Below the pieces are notes generated by a model, which did not search any database, was not told the DNA's origin, and worked only from the letters and a program-made list of their open reading frames with translations. DNA of 47,888 nucleotides, taken from contig CAZNBL010000007.1 of assembly GCA_964571375.1 (NCBI GenBank), forward strand, positions 1-47,888, in the 5' to 3' direction. Origin of the DNA: JAFTYR01 sp964571375 (GTDB lineage: Bacteria > Pseudomonadota > Gammaproteobacteria > Burkholderiales > Burkholderiaceae_F). The translations under genes and the position numbers were made by a program. This document shows positions 16,995 through 25,329 of this stretch, in pieces (positions within the stretch are counted from its first letter, which is position 1; each line of letters opens with the position of its first letter).

Positions 16995-18066
16995 GCTGCT
17001 TCTCACGCAATTGAGCCAGAGACTCTGTCGGGAAATATCCCTGTTCGGTCACAAAGCCGCAGATCAGTCGGCTCGGAGTGACATCGAAACCCGGATTGAA
17101 CACCGGTTGGTCGGCATCGGTAATCAACACCTGAGAGACGCTGCCGGAATCGTCCGTACCGGCAATACGTCTGACTTCGTCGGCGCTTCTCTCTTCAATC
17201 GGAATCTCTCCGCCGCTCGCCATATTCCAATCAAACGTAGAGTACGGCGCTGCGATATAAAACGGAACACCGTTATCGCGGGCGGCCAAGGCCTTCAAAT
17301 ACGTACCGACCTTGTTGGCAGTATCGCCGTTGGCAGCAATACGGTCTGCCCCGGTAATCACCATATCGACCGCACCGCTCTGCAAAAGAATACCGGCGGC
17401 ATTATCGGTAATAAGCGTGACATCCACACCGTGACGGCGAAGCTCCCATGCCGTCAGTGTGCCCTGCAGACGGGGACGTGTTTCGCTCGCATAAACCTTC
17501 ACCGGAATACCGCGGTTAAAAGCTTCGTAGATGCCGGCTGTTGCAGTACCCCAATCAACGGTTGCAAGCCATCCTGCGTTGCAGTGCGTCATGATGTGAA
17601 CCGTACGGCCGCTCTCGCGGTACTTTTCTTCGATCATGCCGCAAAAAGCTTCGGCAATTCCCCGGCTCATCCGAAGATCTTCATCAAGAATCTCCTGAGC
17701 TTCGGCCCATGCCGCGCATTTTCTTTCGCTCTCCGGAGTATCCAGCAATACACGCATCATGCGCTCGACGGCCCAGGCAAGATTGACGGCTGTAGGTCGT
17801 GCAGCCTTGATATTTTCTGCCGCCTCGAGAAGAAACTTATCATCACAGCCTTCCTTAGTGGCCAGAGCAACGGCCGCAGCTGCACTGACACCGATCAACG
17901 GAGCGCCGCGGACTACCATGTCGGCAATAGCGGCACGCATATCACGCCAATCGCTTACCGACACCTTGACCAATTCAAAGGGAAGTCTGCGCTGATCGAT
18001 GACGACTGCCGTTTCTGTTTGGGGTTCAAGCCGAATGGTTTGTTCAGACAAATTATTTACGTTCAC
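16984..18066 (-). CDS. mtnA: S-methyl-5-thioribose-1-phosphate isomerase
   Basis: MtnA isomerises methylthioribose-1-phosphate (or 5-deoxyribose-1-phosphate) to the ribulose form in salvage of methylthioadenosine and 5'-deoxyadenosine. The 360-residue eIF2B-like protein shows MVVRGAPLIGVSAA, the catalytic-cysteine segment THCNAGWLATVDWGTA, and ITGADRIAANGDTANKVGTY with the catalytic Asp. GTG at 18066 is preferred since AGAGGG lies exactly six bases upstream; ATG at 18072 directly abuts that sequence. It leads a two-gene operon with the class II aldolase. Confidence 0.93.
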   Translation of the reverse strand: MNVNNLSEQTIRLEPQTETAVVIDQRRLPFELVKVSVSDWRDMRAAIADMVVRGAPLIGVSAAAAVALATKEGCDDKFLLEAAENIKAARPTAVNLAWAVERMMRVLLDTPESERKCAAWAEAQEILDEDLRMSRGIAEAFCGMIEEKYRESGRTVHIMTHCNAGWLATVDWGTATAGIYEAFNRGIPVKVYASETRPRLQGTLTAWELRRHGVDVTLITDNAAGILLQSGAVDMVITGADRIAANGDTANKVGTYLKALAARDNGVPFYIAAPYSTFDWNMASGGEIPIEERSADEVRRIAGTDDSGSVSQVLITDADQPVFNPGFDVTPSRLICGFVTEQGYFPTESLAQLREKQHGK

Positions 18067-18115
18067 GGTCATCCCTCTTTCATGACTTAAAACCGTCCCT
18101 TGTCCGAAGAAAAAG

Positions 18116-18146
18116 TTCACAAGGAAGTCGGGCGGTTTGTTATATT
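18116..18146 (+). promoter_or_regulatory. Candidate promoter for the Pat-like gene
   Basis: TTCACA (18116-18121, 5 of 6) and an extended -10, TGT-TATATT (hexamer 18141-18146), are spaced by 19 bases. The spacing is long, but an extended -10 tolerates this. The site is 38 bases before the chosen ATG. Confidence 0.5.
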
Positions 18147-18183
18147 GGATAGACAAGCTCGCTATTTTTTCTGGACTGCGAAA

Positions 18184-20856
18184 ATGGACTTCCGGCATTA
18201 CCTAAATCCGATTTTTTATCCTCAAAATATCGCCGTCATCGGTGCAAGTGTACGCCCTGACAGTTTAGGTACTTTACTGTTGCACAACATTGAATCTTCC
18301 CGATTCAACGGAAACATTTTCCCGATCAATCCGAAATACAAAAACATCGGTGCATACCGCTGCCACGCCACACTCTCCGACATCAAAAAGGATATCGATC
18401 TCGCCGTTGTCATCTCGCCTCCGGGGACTTATCCGAAAATCATCGAGTCCTGCATCAAAAAGGGCGTCAAAGGCATCATGCTCTGCGGCGGTTTCCCGAA
18501 AAAGGAAATCAACGAAGAGGTCTTGAAAAAAATCGACGAGGCAATGGCCGAAGGTATCCGTGTGGTCGGTCCGCAGTCGCTCGGTATCACCAGCGCCTTC
18601 TGCAGACTCAACGCATCGTTCCTCTCCGAGCTTCCCCCCTCGGGCACGATCGGACTGGTAAGTCAGTCTCCCGGGCTCTCCAACGCAATTGTCGACTACG
18701 TCTCTGCAACCAAGGGCGGATTCTCCTGTGTCATCGACCCGGGTATGGAAAAAGATCTTTGTGTTGCCGATTATGTCGACTTCCTTGCGCACGACAGAAA
18801 CACCGGATGCATCGTGCTTTATCTGGAAAGCTTCAAGAATCCCCGCAAACTGCTGTCGTCGATTTCCAGAGCCTCTCAAGTTAAACCGGTTCTTGTCCTT
18901 AAAGGCGGCCGCACGCCGATTGCTGCCGACATCGTCATCAACAATCAGGGAACGCATCAGGATGAAGACGGAGTTATGGAACGCGCCTTCGAAAAAGCCG
19001 GCGCCCTGATGCTTGAGTCTTTGATGCAGCTTGAAAATGCGTTGCATTCGTTCATTTACCGCAGAGATCTGCTGGCCGGAGGCGTCTACGCCATCGTCAA
19101 CAGCAAAGGACTCGACACACTGGTAGCCGATAACTTCGGCCGCTGTCAGCTCAAGCTGGCCGATGCCGACAGTACGGTTGCCAGAATGCTCGGTGAAAAA
19201 TTCGGCATTGCCTACCCGTACGCAAATCCCGTCAATGTCGGTCTGTCGATGGACCCGAAGAGCATCGCTTCTTTGGTTTCCAATCTGCTGGCAGCAGACA
19301 ACTGTTCGGCGGTCATTGTCGCAATGGCTTCCAGCCAGTTACAGAACTCTCTGGCACTTGCCAAAGCCCTGCAGCCGATTGCCGAGAAGACACCGAAAAC
19401 GATTATCCCTGTCTTTATCGGCGGCTCGGACTCCAACGAAGCAATTGCCTACCTCAGAAAGAAAGGTATTCCTTCCTTCGATAACAGCCAGGCCGCTGTG
19501 ACTGCACTGCGCCTGATGAATGCCTTCGAACGGTTTAAAGAGCGCGATAAGACGCTTCTTGAAAGCACACCTGTCATTACCTCCGAATCCTTTGAAGGAG
19601 CTCGGAAAATCGTCCGGAAGGCGCGTAAGGAAAAGCGCAATCTGCTCTATGAAGCAGAAACAAAGCGCATTTTGGCAAGCCTCGGCTTCGAGACGACTTC
19701 CTGCATGTATGCCGGCAGCTTCGGCGAAGCTGTTCAGGCAGCCAAGGCTTTGAATTTCCCGGTTGCCATGAAGCTGCACGTCGACGGAATTCTCTCCAAG
19801 AGCGATTTCGGCGGCGTCATCCTTGGCATCCGCAATCAAAGAGAATTGAAACTTGCCTGGCAGAATCTTCTTGAACGAGCCGAAGAACTTCTCATCGGCG
19901 AAAGCGATTTCGGTGTGGAAATTCAAAAAACGATTTCAACCGATAACCGCAGGGAGCTGCGGCTCGGCTTCCGCACGACCCGTCAGTTCGGACCGATCCT
20001 GCATTTAGGTATCGGCGGCTTCTACGGAAAAGCCGTTGCAGAGGAATACAGTGCTTTTATTCCGCTCAGTATGCAGGACGCCAGAAATCTCTTGGACAAG
20101 CCTCAGATCAAAGCTATTCTGAAACCATACAAAGGACTTCCGGCTGTCGATCAGGACATGCTCTGCGACCTCATTATGAAGGTTTCCGGTCTTGCCACAG
20201 CCGTTCCTGCCATTAACTCGCTGGAGATCGATCCGCTTCTTTGCGGAGGCAGTTCTGCGCTTGTACTCGATGCACACGCCTCTGTGGGTAACGGATCCGA
20301 CACGCCCGACACGGAATTTACGCATCTGATCTTCCCCAATACACTTGCCAAAGCTCCGCAGGAAATTGAGGGCCGGTTCGGCACCCTGCAGTTAAGACCT
20401 GCTCAGCCCGGCGACTACAACGCATTTATCGAATACCTCTCGCAGCTGAGCGAAAGTTCCCGTCATCTGCGCTTCCACGGATACTCAAGTAACCCGACTG
20501 CACTTGCGTTTGCCTCGGTTGCCTTTGATCCGGACCGCTCGTTCAGCGTTGTCGCATTGGACAACTCGGAGGAAAACGAAAGTATTGTTGCCGAAGCAAC
20601 CTTCTCTCTGATGCCCAATGCGGTCGGTGCAGAATTCGGCATTTCGGTATCGGACGACTGGCAGAGAATGGGGCTTGCCTCTCCCCTGATGGATGCACTT
20701 GAAAACGAAGCACGACGCAGAAATCTCAAGTATCTTGTCGGCTATGTCCTCGGTGACAACGAGGGAATGCGCAAACTGATGCTGAAAAGAGGTTATATTG
20801 CGTCTGCAGACGAGGATGATCCTCACGTAGTACTTTTCACCCTGCGGTTTGCGTAA
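18184..20856 (+). CDS. Pat/YfiQ-type protein lysine acetyltransferase (NDP-forming acyl-CoA-synthetase-like domain plus GNAT)
   Basis: 890 residues. The order is an N-terminal CoA-binding Rossmann domain (NPIFYPQNIAVIGASVRPDS), succinyl-CoA-ligase-like domains to about residue 470, an ATP-grasp domain (LLYEAETKRILASLGF; about 490-715), and a C-terminal GNAT domain (from about 730) with the acetyl-CoA motif QRMGLA. This matches Salmonella Pat/E. coli YfiQ, which acetylates acetyl-CoA synthetase and other proteins. In a gapless local comparison with ADP-forming acetate-CoA ligases the catalytic His is replaced by Asn254, as expected for a Pat that has lost ligase activity. ATG at 18184 gives the usual N-terminus; upstream codons would overlap the promoter and mtnA leader. 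Confidence 0.88.
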   Translation: MDFRHYLNPIFYPQNIAVIGASVRPDSLGTLLLHNIESSRFNGNIFPINPKYKNIGAYRCHATLSDIKKDIDLAVVISPPGTYPKIIESCIKKGVKGIMLCGGFPKKEINEEVLKKIDEAMAEGIRVVGPQSLGITSAFCRLNASFLSELPPSGTIGLVSQSPGLSNAIVDYVSATKGGFSCVIDPGMEKDLCVADYVDFLAHDRNTGCIVLYLESFKNPRKLLSSISRASQVKPVLVLKGGRTPIAADIVINNQGTHQDEDGVMERAFEKAGALMLESLMQLENALHSFIYRRDLLAGGVYAIVNSKGLDTLVADNFGRCQLKLADADSTVARMLGEKFGIAYPYANPVNVGLSMDPKSIASLVSNLLAADNCSAVIVAMASSQLQNSLALAKALQPIAEKTPKTIIPVFIGGSDSNEAIAYLRKKGIPSFDNSQAAVTALRLMNAFERFKERDKTLLESTPVITSESFEGARKIVRKARKEKRNLLYEAETKRILASLGFETTSCMYAGSFGEAVQAAKALNFPVAMKLHVDGILSKSDFGGVILGIRNQRELKLAWQNLLERAEELLIGESDFGVEIQKTISTDNRRELRLGFRTTRQFGPILHLGIGGFYGKAVAEEYSAFIPLSMQDARNLLDKPQIKAILKPYKGLPAVDQDMLCDLIMKVSGLATAVPAINSLEIDPLLCGGSSALVLDAHASVGNGSDTPDTEFTHLIFPNTLAKAPQEIEGRFGTLQLRPAQPGDYNAFIEYLSQLSESSRHLRFHGYSSNPTALAFASVAFDPDRSFSVVALDNSEENESIVAEATFSLMPNAVGAEFGISVSDDWQRMGLASPLMDALENEARRRNLKYLVGYVLGDNEGMRKLMLKRGYIASADEDDPHVVLFTLRFA

Positions 20857-20898
20857 CTGCGCAATCCGATATCAGTAAACAAAGGTCAAATCAAAGTT

Positions 20899-21654
20899 AT
20901 GGCTATTACAAAAAGCATTGACAAAGGCGTCTGTCAGATCGGCATCGATCGACAGGAAAAGAGAAACACTCTGGACATCCAGCACTGCCTGGAACTGACC
21001 AAGATGTTTGCAGAAGCCGAACAGGATCCCGAAGTCAAAGCCGTCGTACTCTGCGGTCTTTCCAACGTTTTCTGTCCGGGTCTCGACATCAAAGAAGCTT
21101 CGGCAACTCCCGAACTGGTCTTCGGTGCCTTTGACGATCTCATCCGTCAGCTCGACAGCATGACAAAGCCGCTGCTTGCCGCCGTCAACGGTCCTGCCGT
21201 TGCCCAGGGTGTCGAACTGCTCTATCACTTTGACATCGTTTACTGCAGCGATCACTCGCTCTTCTCGATGCCTAATCTTGCTCTCGGCCTGACTCCGTCC
21301 CACGGTACAAGCCTCCTGGCTGTCCGCAACGGCAACTACAAGCTCGCTGCTCAGAAGATGTTGCTCTCAGAGCCGATTTCTCCGGCAGAAGCTGTTGCCC
21401 TCGGCATCGTCAATCACGTTCTCGATGATGAAAAGGTTCTCGGTCAGGCTGTTGCAAGCGCTGCCCGCCTTGCAACAATGCCTCCCAAGGCTCTGAAGGA
21501 AACCAAGCGTTTGCTGAAAGCAAGCTATTTCGAAGGTGTGGAAGCCGCTCAGCAGCGTGAACAGGAAATCTTCGAAGTCATGCTCGGCGGTGAAGAAAAT
21601 AAGGAAGCTATCGACGCTTTCCTTGAAAACCGCAAACCGGTCTATAACAACTAA
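20899..21654 (+). CDS. Crotonase (enoyl-CoA hydratase/isomerase) family protein
   Basis: 251 residues with the crotonase fold. The oxyanion-hole segments are FCPGLDI (residues 58-64) and NGPAVAQGVEL. The two hydratase glutamates are missing: the positions corresponding to Glu144 and Glu164 of rat enoyl-CoA hydratase hold Asn126 (SMPNLALGL) and Gln152 (AAQKML). It is therefore unlikely to be a simple hydratase; isomerase, dehydratase-like or thioesterase chemistry on an acyl-CoA is possible. It starts 42 bases after the Pat-like gene and shares its terminator, so co-transcription is likely. Confidence 0.85.
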   Translation: MAITKSIDKGVCQIGIDRQEKRNTLDIQHCLELTKMFAEAEQDPEVKAVVLCGLSNVFCPGLDIKEASATPELVFGAFDDLIRQLDSMTKPLLAAVNGPAVAQGVELLYHFDIVYCSDHSLFSMPNLALGLTPSHGTSLLAVRNGNYKLAAQKMLLSEPISPAEAVALGIVNHVLDDEKVLGQAVASAARLATMPPKALKETKRLLKASYFEGVEAAQQREQEIFEVMLGGEENKEAIDAFLENRKPVYNN

Positions 21655-21673
21655 ACCGATTTGAAGTGCAAAG

Positions 21674-21707
21674 AATAATCGCCCGAAACCGGGCGATTAT
21701 TTTTTTT
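21674..21707. terminator. Bidirectional intrinsic terminator between the crotonase-family gene and yciA
   Basis: Arms AATAATCGCCC/GGGCGATTATT around a 6-base loop, followed by eight T on the plus strand and A-rich on the other side. Both converging genes end within 20 bases of it. Confidence 0.9.
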
Positions 21708-21712
21708 GAGCT

Positions 21713-22114
21713 TTACTGCGGACGATCGACAGGCTGAGGACGTCCGTCAGGGCCGATGGCTACATAAACCAGCTGAGCCTCGGTCACTTTGACGATACGG
21801 TGATTGTCTTTATGCAGACGTTCGGCAAACACCTCGACGTCTACCGTAATCGATGTCGTACCGACCTTGATCACACGGGCAAAGAAAGAAACAACATCGC
21901 CCACCCAAACCGGTTCCTTAAAAACAAAACTGGTCACCGCAACCGTCACGGTTCGGCACATTGCACGGCGTGCGGCGGCACTGGCTCCGGCCAGGTCCAC
22001 CTGACTCATAATCCATCCGCCGAAAACGTCTCCGTACTGATTGGTATCGGGAGGCATTGGCGTCACTCGCAGTGCCGGCTGTTCGTCCGGCAGCTTTTCT
22101 ACTGTATTCGGCAT
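21713..22114 (-). CDS. yciA: Acyl-CoA thioesterase, YciA type (hotdog fold)
   Basis: The 133-residue single hotdog-domain thioesterase hydrolyses acyl-CoAs. Key signs are TNQYGDVFGGWIMSQVDLAGA, which holds the conserved Asn and Asp catalytic region, and the SFVFKEPVWVGDVVSF strand pair. ATG at 22114 follows AGAGGA by five bases and gives almost exactly the E. coli YciA length (132). The longer in-frame ORF adds 35 residues without support. Confidence 0.9.
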   Translation of the reverse strand: MPNTVEKLPDEQPALRVTPMPPDTNQYGDVFGGWIMSQVDLAGASAAARRAMCRTVTVAVTSFVFKEPVWVGDVVSFFARVIKVGTTSITVDVEVFAERLHKDNHRIVKVTEAQLVYVAIGPDGRPQPVDRPQ

Positions 22115-22277
22115 AAATTCCTCTATCTGTTTGCAGGCGATTGTAGACAGCTCACAAGCCCGGTGCGAAACCGCAGATTCGAATTTACTTTCGAAGTGTT
22201 TCCGAATCCGTCCGGCCAATGCCTTTTTGCGCTGAATGTAATTTTATGGAAACCATCTGTCTTCGGCTCTAAAGTTT

Positions 22278-22306
22278 TTCGAAAAAACTTCTTTAAACGG
22301 TATACT
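22278..22306 (+). promoter_or_regulatory. Candidate promoter of the ABC ATPase-kds-lpt run
   Basis: TATACT (22301-22306, 5 of 6) is preceded at 17 bases by TTCGAA (22278-22283, 3 of 6). It lies 52 bases before the first ATG of the run and is the best hexamer pair in the 244-base divergent spacer 22115-22358. Confidence 0.5.
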
Positions 22307-22358
22307 TACAACCTGTCTAATTGTCCGGAACAGATTAAGAGAAAGCGACCGTATAAAA

Positions 22359-23093
22359 ATGGCGATGATCGAAATTAAAAATATTAGCAAGTGGTACGGC
22401 GACTTCCAGGTGCTAAGAAATTGTTCTACCTCTGTAGAAAAAGGTGAAGTAGTCGTGGTTTGCGGCCCGTCGGGCAGCGGTAAATCCACTCTGATTAAAA
22501 CCGTCAACGGTCTCGAGCCATTCCAGCAGGGTCAAATCATTATCAATGATATCGACCTGTCTGCGCCGGACACCAACCTGACCAAACTCCGTGCCCATGT
22601 CGGCATGGTGTTCCAGCACTTCGAACTTTTCCCGCATCTGACCATTACAGACAACCTGATTCTGGCTCAGATGAAGGTTCTGAAGCGCTCCCGAGACGAA
22701 GCTACCGAGCGCGGCCTTGCACTGCTCGACCGTGTCGGTCTTTTAAAGCACGCCAACAAATTCCCCGGTCAGCTTTCCGGCGGTCAGCAGCAGCGCGTAG
22801 CCATTGCACGTGCCCTGGCTATGGACCCGGTCTGCATGCTCTTTGACGAGCCGACCAGTGCGCTTGACCCGGAAATGATCAAAGAAGTTCTCGACGTAAT
22901 GACCGAGCTTGCCGCAGAAGGCATGACGATGATGGTCGTTACTCACGAAATGGGCTTTGCACGCAAGGTTGCCGACCGCATCGTCTTTATGGATGCTGGC
23001 GAAATTGTTGAAGAAGCAACAGCTGAAGAATTCTTCACGAAGCCGCGCAGCGAAAGAGCCCAGAAGTTCCTTGCAAAGATTTTGAATCACTGA
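22359..23093 (+). CDS. Polar amino-acid ABC transporter ATP-binding protein (GlnQ/HisP type), orphan
   Basis: The 244-residue ATPase has Walker A GPSGSGKST, signature LSGGQQQR, Walker B MLFDEPTSALDP and the His switch THEMGFARKVADRIVFMD, typical of polar amino-acid importers. No permease or binding-protein gene is adjacent. Instead its stop overlaps the kdsD start (TGATG), so it leads the LPS operon. The N-terminus could start at 22359 or at the second ATG (22365); neither has a good Shine-Dalgarno sequence. It presumably serves permeases encoded elsewhere. Confidence 0.9.
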   Translation: MAMIEIKNISKWYGDFQVLRNCSTSVEKGEVVVVCGPSGSGKSTLIKTVNGLEPFQQGQIIINDIDLSAPDTNLTKLRAHVGMVFQHFELFPHLTITDNLILAQMKVLKRSRDEATERGLALLDRVGLLKHANKFPGQLSGGQQQRVAIARALAMDPVCMLFDEPTSALDPEMIKEVLDVMTELAAEGMTMMVVTHEMGFARKVADRIVFMDAGEIVEEATAEEFFTKPRSERAQKFLAKILNH

Positions 23094-24085
23094 TGATTAT
23101 GGAAAAACGTTTGCATACCAAAGAAGGCATCCTGAAACTCGGTCAGGAAGTGCTGCAGGCAGAATCTGCTGCCGTCGCACACCTGGCCGCAACCCTCGGT
23201 GACGCCTTTATCAAAGCCGTTGAACTGCTTCTGCAGTGCAAGGGTCGTATCGTTGTCAGCGGTGTCGGCAAGAGCGGTCACATTGCCCGTAAAATTGCCG
23301 CCACACTCGCTTCCACCGGTTCTCCTGCCTTCTTCGTGCATGCAGCCGAAGCCGCTCACGGCGACCTCGGTATGGTTACCGCCGATGACGTCGTTATCGC
23401 CATCTCTTACTCCGGTTCGACTTCCGAACTGCTGACGATCATCCCGACAATCGTCCGCGAAGGCGCACCTGTCATCTCGATTACCGGTTCCGACAGCAAT
23501 CCGCTTGCCGACAGTGCAACGGTCAATCTGAACGTTCACGTCGAACGCGAAGCCTGCCCGCTCAACCTTGCTCCGACTTCTTCGACAACCGTAACGCTCG
23601 CCATGGGCGATGCGCTCGCCGTCGCCTGTCTCGATGCCAAGGGTTTCGGTCCTCAGGACTTTGCTCGCTCCCATCCGGGCGGTGCACTCGGCCGACGTCT
23701 GCTTACACATGTCGAAGACGTAATGCGTAAGGGCGAAGACCTTCCGGCCATTTACGATGACGCTTCCGTACTCGATGCCGTCAAGGAAATCACCCGCAAG
23801 AAGATCGGTATGACTGCTATTGTCGACCGAGAAAATCACGTTGCCGGCATCTTCACCGAAGGCGATCTGCGTCGTCTGATCGAACGCGTCGGCGACATCC
23901 GTCAGATCCGTATTGCCGATGTCATGACCCGTCATCCGACCACAACAACCAAGGATGCTCTTGCCATCGAAGCCGCTAAGACTCTTGAAAAGACTCTGCG
24001 CAACCAGCTGCTTGTCATCGATGCCGAAGGCAAGCTCATCGGTGCTCTGCACATCCATGACCTCATGACGGCAAAGGTGATTTAA
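23093..24085 (+). CDS. kdsD: D-arabinose-5-phosphate isomerase
   Basis: KdsD converts ribulose-5-phosphate to arabinose-5-phosphate, the first step toward KDO for lipopolysaccharide. The 330-residue enzyme has an N-terminal SIS domain (VVSGVGKSGHIARKIAATLASTG, about residues 45-180, with SYSGSTSEL) and two C-terminal CBS domains (about 205-330). The start overlaps the preceding ATPase stop by one base; ATG at 23099 is an alternative. It is followed at one base by kdsC, the next-but-one enzyme of the pathway. Confidence 0.95.
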   Translation: MIMEKRLHTKEGILKLGQEVLQAESAAVAHLAATLGDAFIKAVELLLQCKGRIVVSGVGKSGHIARKIAATLASTGSPAFFVHAAEAAHGDLGMVTADDVVIAISYSGSTSELLTIIPTIVREGAPVISITGSDSNPLADSATVNLNVHVEREACPLNLAPTSSTTVTLAMGDALAVACLDAKGFGPQDFARSHPGGALGRRLLTHVEDVMRKGEDLPAIYDDASVLDAVKEITRKKIGMTAIVDRENHVAGIFTEGDLRRLIERVGDIRQIRIADVMTRHPTTTTKDALAIEAAKTLEKTLRNQLLVIDAEGKLIGALHIHDLMTAKVI

Positions 24086-24086
24086 G

Positions 24087-24617
24087 TTGGTCAACGAAAC
24101 CGCTCTGAAAAAAATCCGTCTGGTTGTCCTTGATATTGACGGCGTTATGACTGACGGCTCCATCTTCATCAACAATGAAGGCGAAGCTTTCAAGCGCTTT
24201 AACGTCAAGGACGGTCTCGGCATCAAGTTCCTGCAGGACGCAGGCATCCAGGTTGCTATCTGCACGGGCCGCTGCTCGAAGATTGTTCAGGAAAGAGCTA
24301 AGGAACTCGGCATCACTCTTGTAATGCAGGGCGAGAAGGATAAACGCGAAGGTTTTGCCCGCATCTGCGAGCAGGCCGGCTGCACTCCGGAAGAAGCCGC
24401 CTACATGGGCGACGATTACCCGGACCTCTGTCTGTTCCCGCTTGTCGGATTCAGCGCAGCACCTAAAGACGCTTCTGCTCTCGTTCTAAAAAAGGTAGAC
24501 TGGGTATCTGCTCACGAAGGCGGCCGCGGTGCCGTCCGTGAACTTGCCGAACTGATTCTTCAGAGTCAGGGCATGCTTGAAAAAGTCGTCTTTGCTCGAT
24601 TCAAAACGGAGCTTTAA
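24087..24617 (+). CDS. kdsC: 3-deoxy-D-manno-octulosonate 8-phosphate phosphatase
   Basis: A HAD-superfamily phosphatase (C0 type, no cap) releasing KDO from KDO-8-phosphate. The 176-residue product shows DIDGVMTDG with nucleophile Asp16 and Asp18, the FNVKDGLGIKFL segment, the CTGRCS motif II and GDDYPDL motif IV. The start is TTG at 24087, seven bases after AGGTG; there is no ATG near. It sits between kdsD and lptC, the usual proteobacterial order. Confidence 0.95.
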   Translation: MVNETALKKIRLVVLDIDGVMTDGSIFINNEGEAFKRFNVKDGLGIKFLQDAGIQVAICTGRCSKIVQERAKELGITLVMQGEKDKREGFARICEQAGCTPEEAAYMGDDYPDLCLFPLVGFSAAPKDASALVLKKVDWVSAHEGGRGAVRELAELILQSQGMLEKVVFARFKTEL

Positions 24618-25198
24618 TGCGAGATCGATTCACAGCGATAACCGCTATTTTGCTTCTGCTCGTACTTATCTGTACGAGCTACTGGTATTCCATCAAGGCT
24701 CAGAGAGAAGTGGTCACACACTTGTCCGACTTGCAGAAACCGGACTTTATTGCTGAAAACACAACGATCACAAAGTTTGGCGCCGACGGTGTTGCCGACG
24801 CCAAGGTTTACGCATCCTTGGTAGAACATTTCTCCGACGGTCACGCGACCGTTTCCAATCCGCGTTACTACTCGATGGATCCGAAGTCTGCGCAGATCAC
24901 TGCCAAGTCTGATAGCGCCAAGATGGTTTCCGGCGGTGAAGTCGTTCACTTCTACGACAACGTCGAACTCAAGCAGGCAGCGAGCGGCAATAAACCCGAG
25001 AGCCGCCTTGAAACCTCTCAGATCGACGCTTATCCGGATACGAATGAGTACAAGTCCGACAAGCCGGTCAAACTCGTTCACGGCAATGACGTCTCCACCG
25101 GTGTCGGCATGGACTACGACAACGTCGAACATACGTTCCGACTCCGTTCGCGCGTCCAAACCACCATCCAGCCGTCAACCCTACGGAATAACCAGTAA
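24617..25198 (+). CDS. lptC: LPS export protein LptC
   Basis: Bitopic inner-membrane protein of the Lpt bridge that receives LPS from LptB2FG and passes it to LptA. One N-terminal membrane helix (about residues 8-24, AITAILLLLVLICTSYW) precedes a periplasmic beta-jellyroll domain; 193 residues, as in E. coli (191). ATG overlaps the kdsC stop (TAATG). Identification relies on topology, length and position, since LptC sequence is weakly conserved. Confidence 0.9.
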   Translation: MRDRFTAITAILLLLVLICTSYWYSIKAQREVVTHLSDLQKPDFIAENTTITKFGADGVADAKVYASLVEHFSDGHATVSNPRYYSMDPKSAQITAKSDSAKMVSGGEVVHFYDNVELKQAASGNKPESRLETSQIDAYPDTNEYKSDKPVKLVHGNDVSTGVGMDYDNVEHTFRLRSRVQTTIQPSTLRNNQ

Positions 25199-25329
25199 AA
25201 ATTTAACAATCGGATACGCCAACTTTTCTGATATAGAACCGCTCGGCTTTGTTAAAATTTAACGATTGCCCCGCTTCTGAAAAATTCAGAGGATCCGTTC
25301 AAGAATCCGTTCGTTGTCCATAGAGTTAA
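25199..25329 (+). promoter_or_regulatory. Repeat-bearing gap between lptC and lptA (possible internal control region)
   Basis: The 131-base spacer contains AAATTTAACAATCGG at 25199-25213 and a near copy AAATTTAACGATTGC at 25255-25269 (12 of 15 identical). The second copy overlaps the perfect palindrome GTTAAA-A-TTTAAC (25251-25263). In most proteobacteria lptC and lptA overlap or nearly touch. An internal promoter with a bound regulator is a reasonable guess. I find no convincing sigma-70 or sigma-E hexamer pair. Confidence 0.4.

Noticed and set aside
18067..18183. SAM- or SAH-responsive riboswitch upstream of mtnA
   Set aside because: The leader is short and shared with a divergent promoter, and I see no known aptamer core.
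23087..24265. Minus-strand ORF of 392 codons opposite kdsD and the start of kdsC
   Set aside because: The sense strand encodes clear SIS/CBS and HAD proteins in operon order; the antisense product is featureless.
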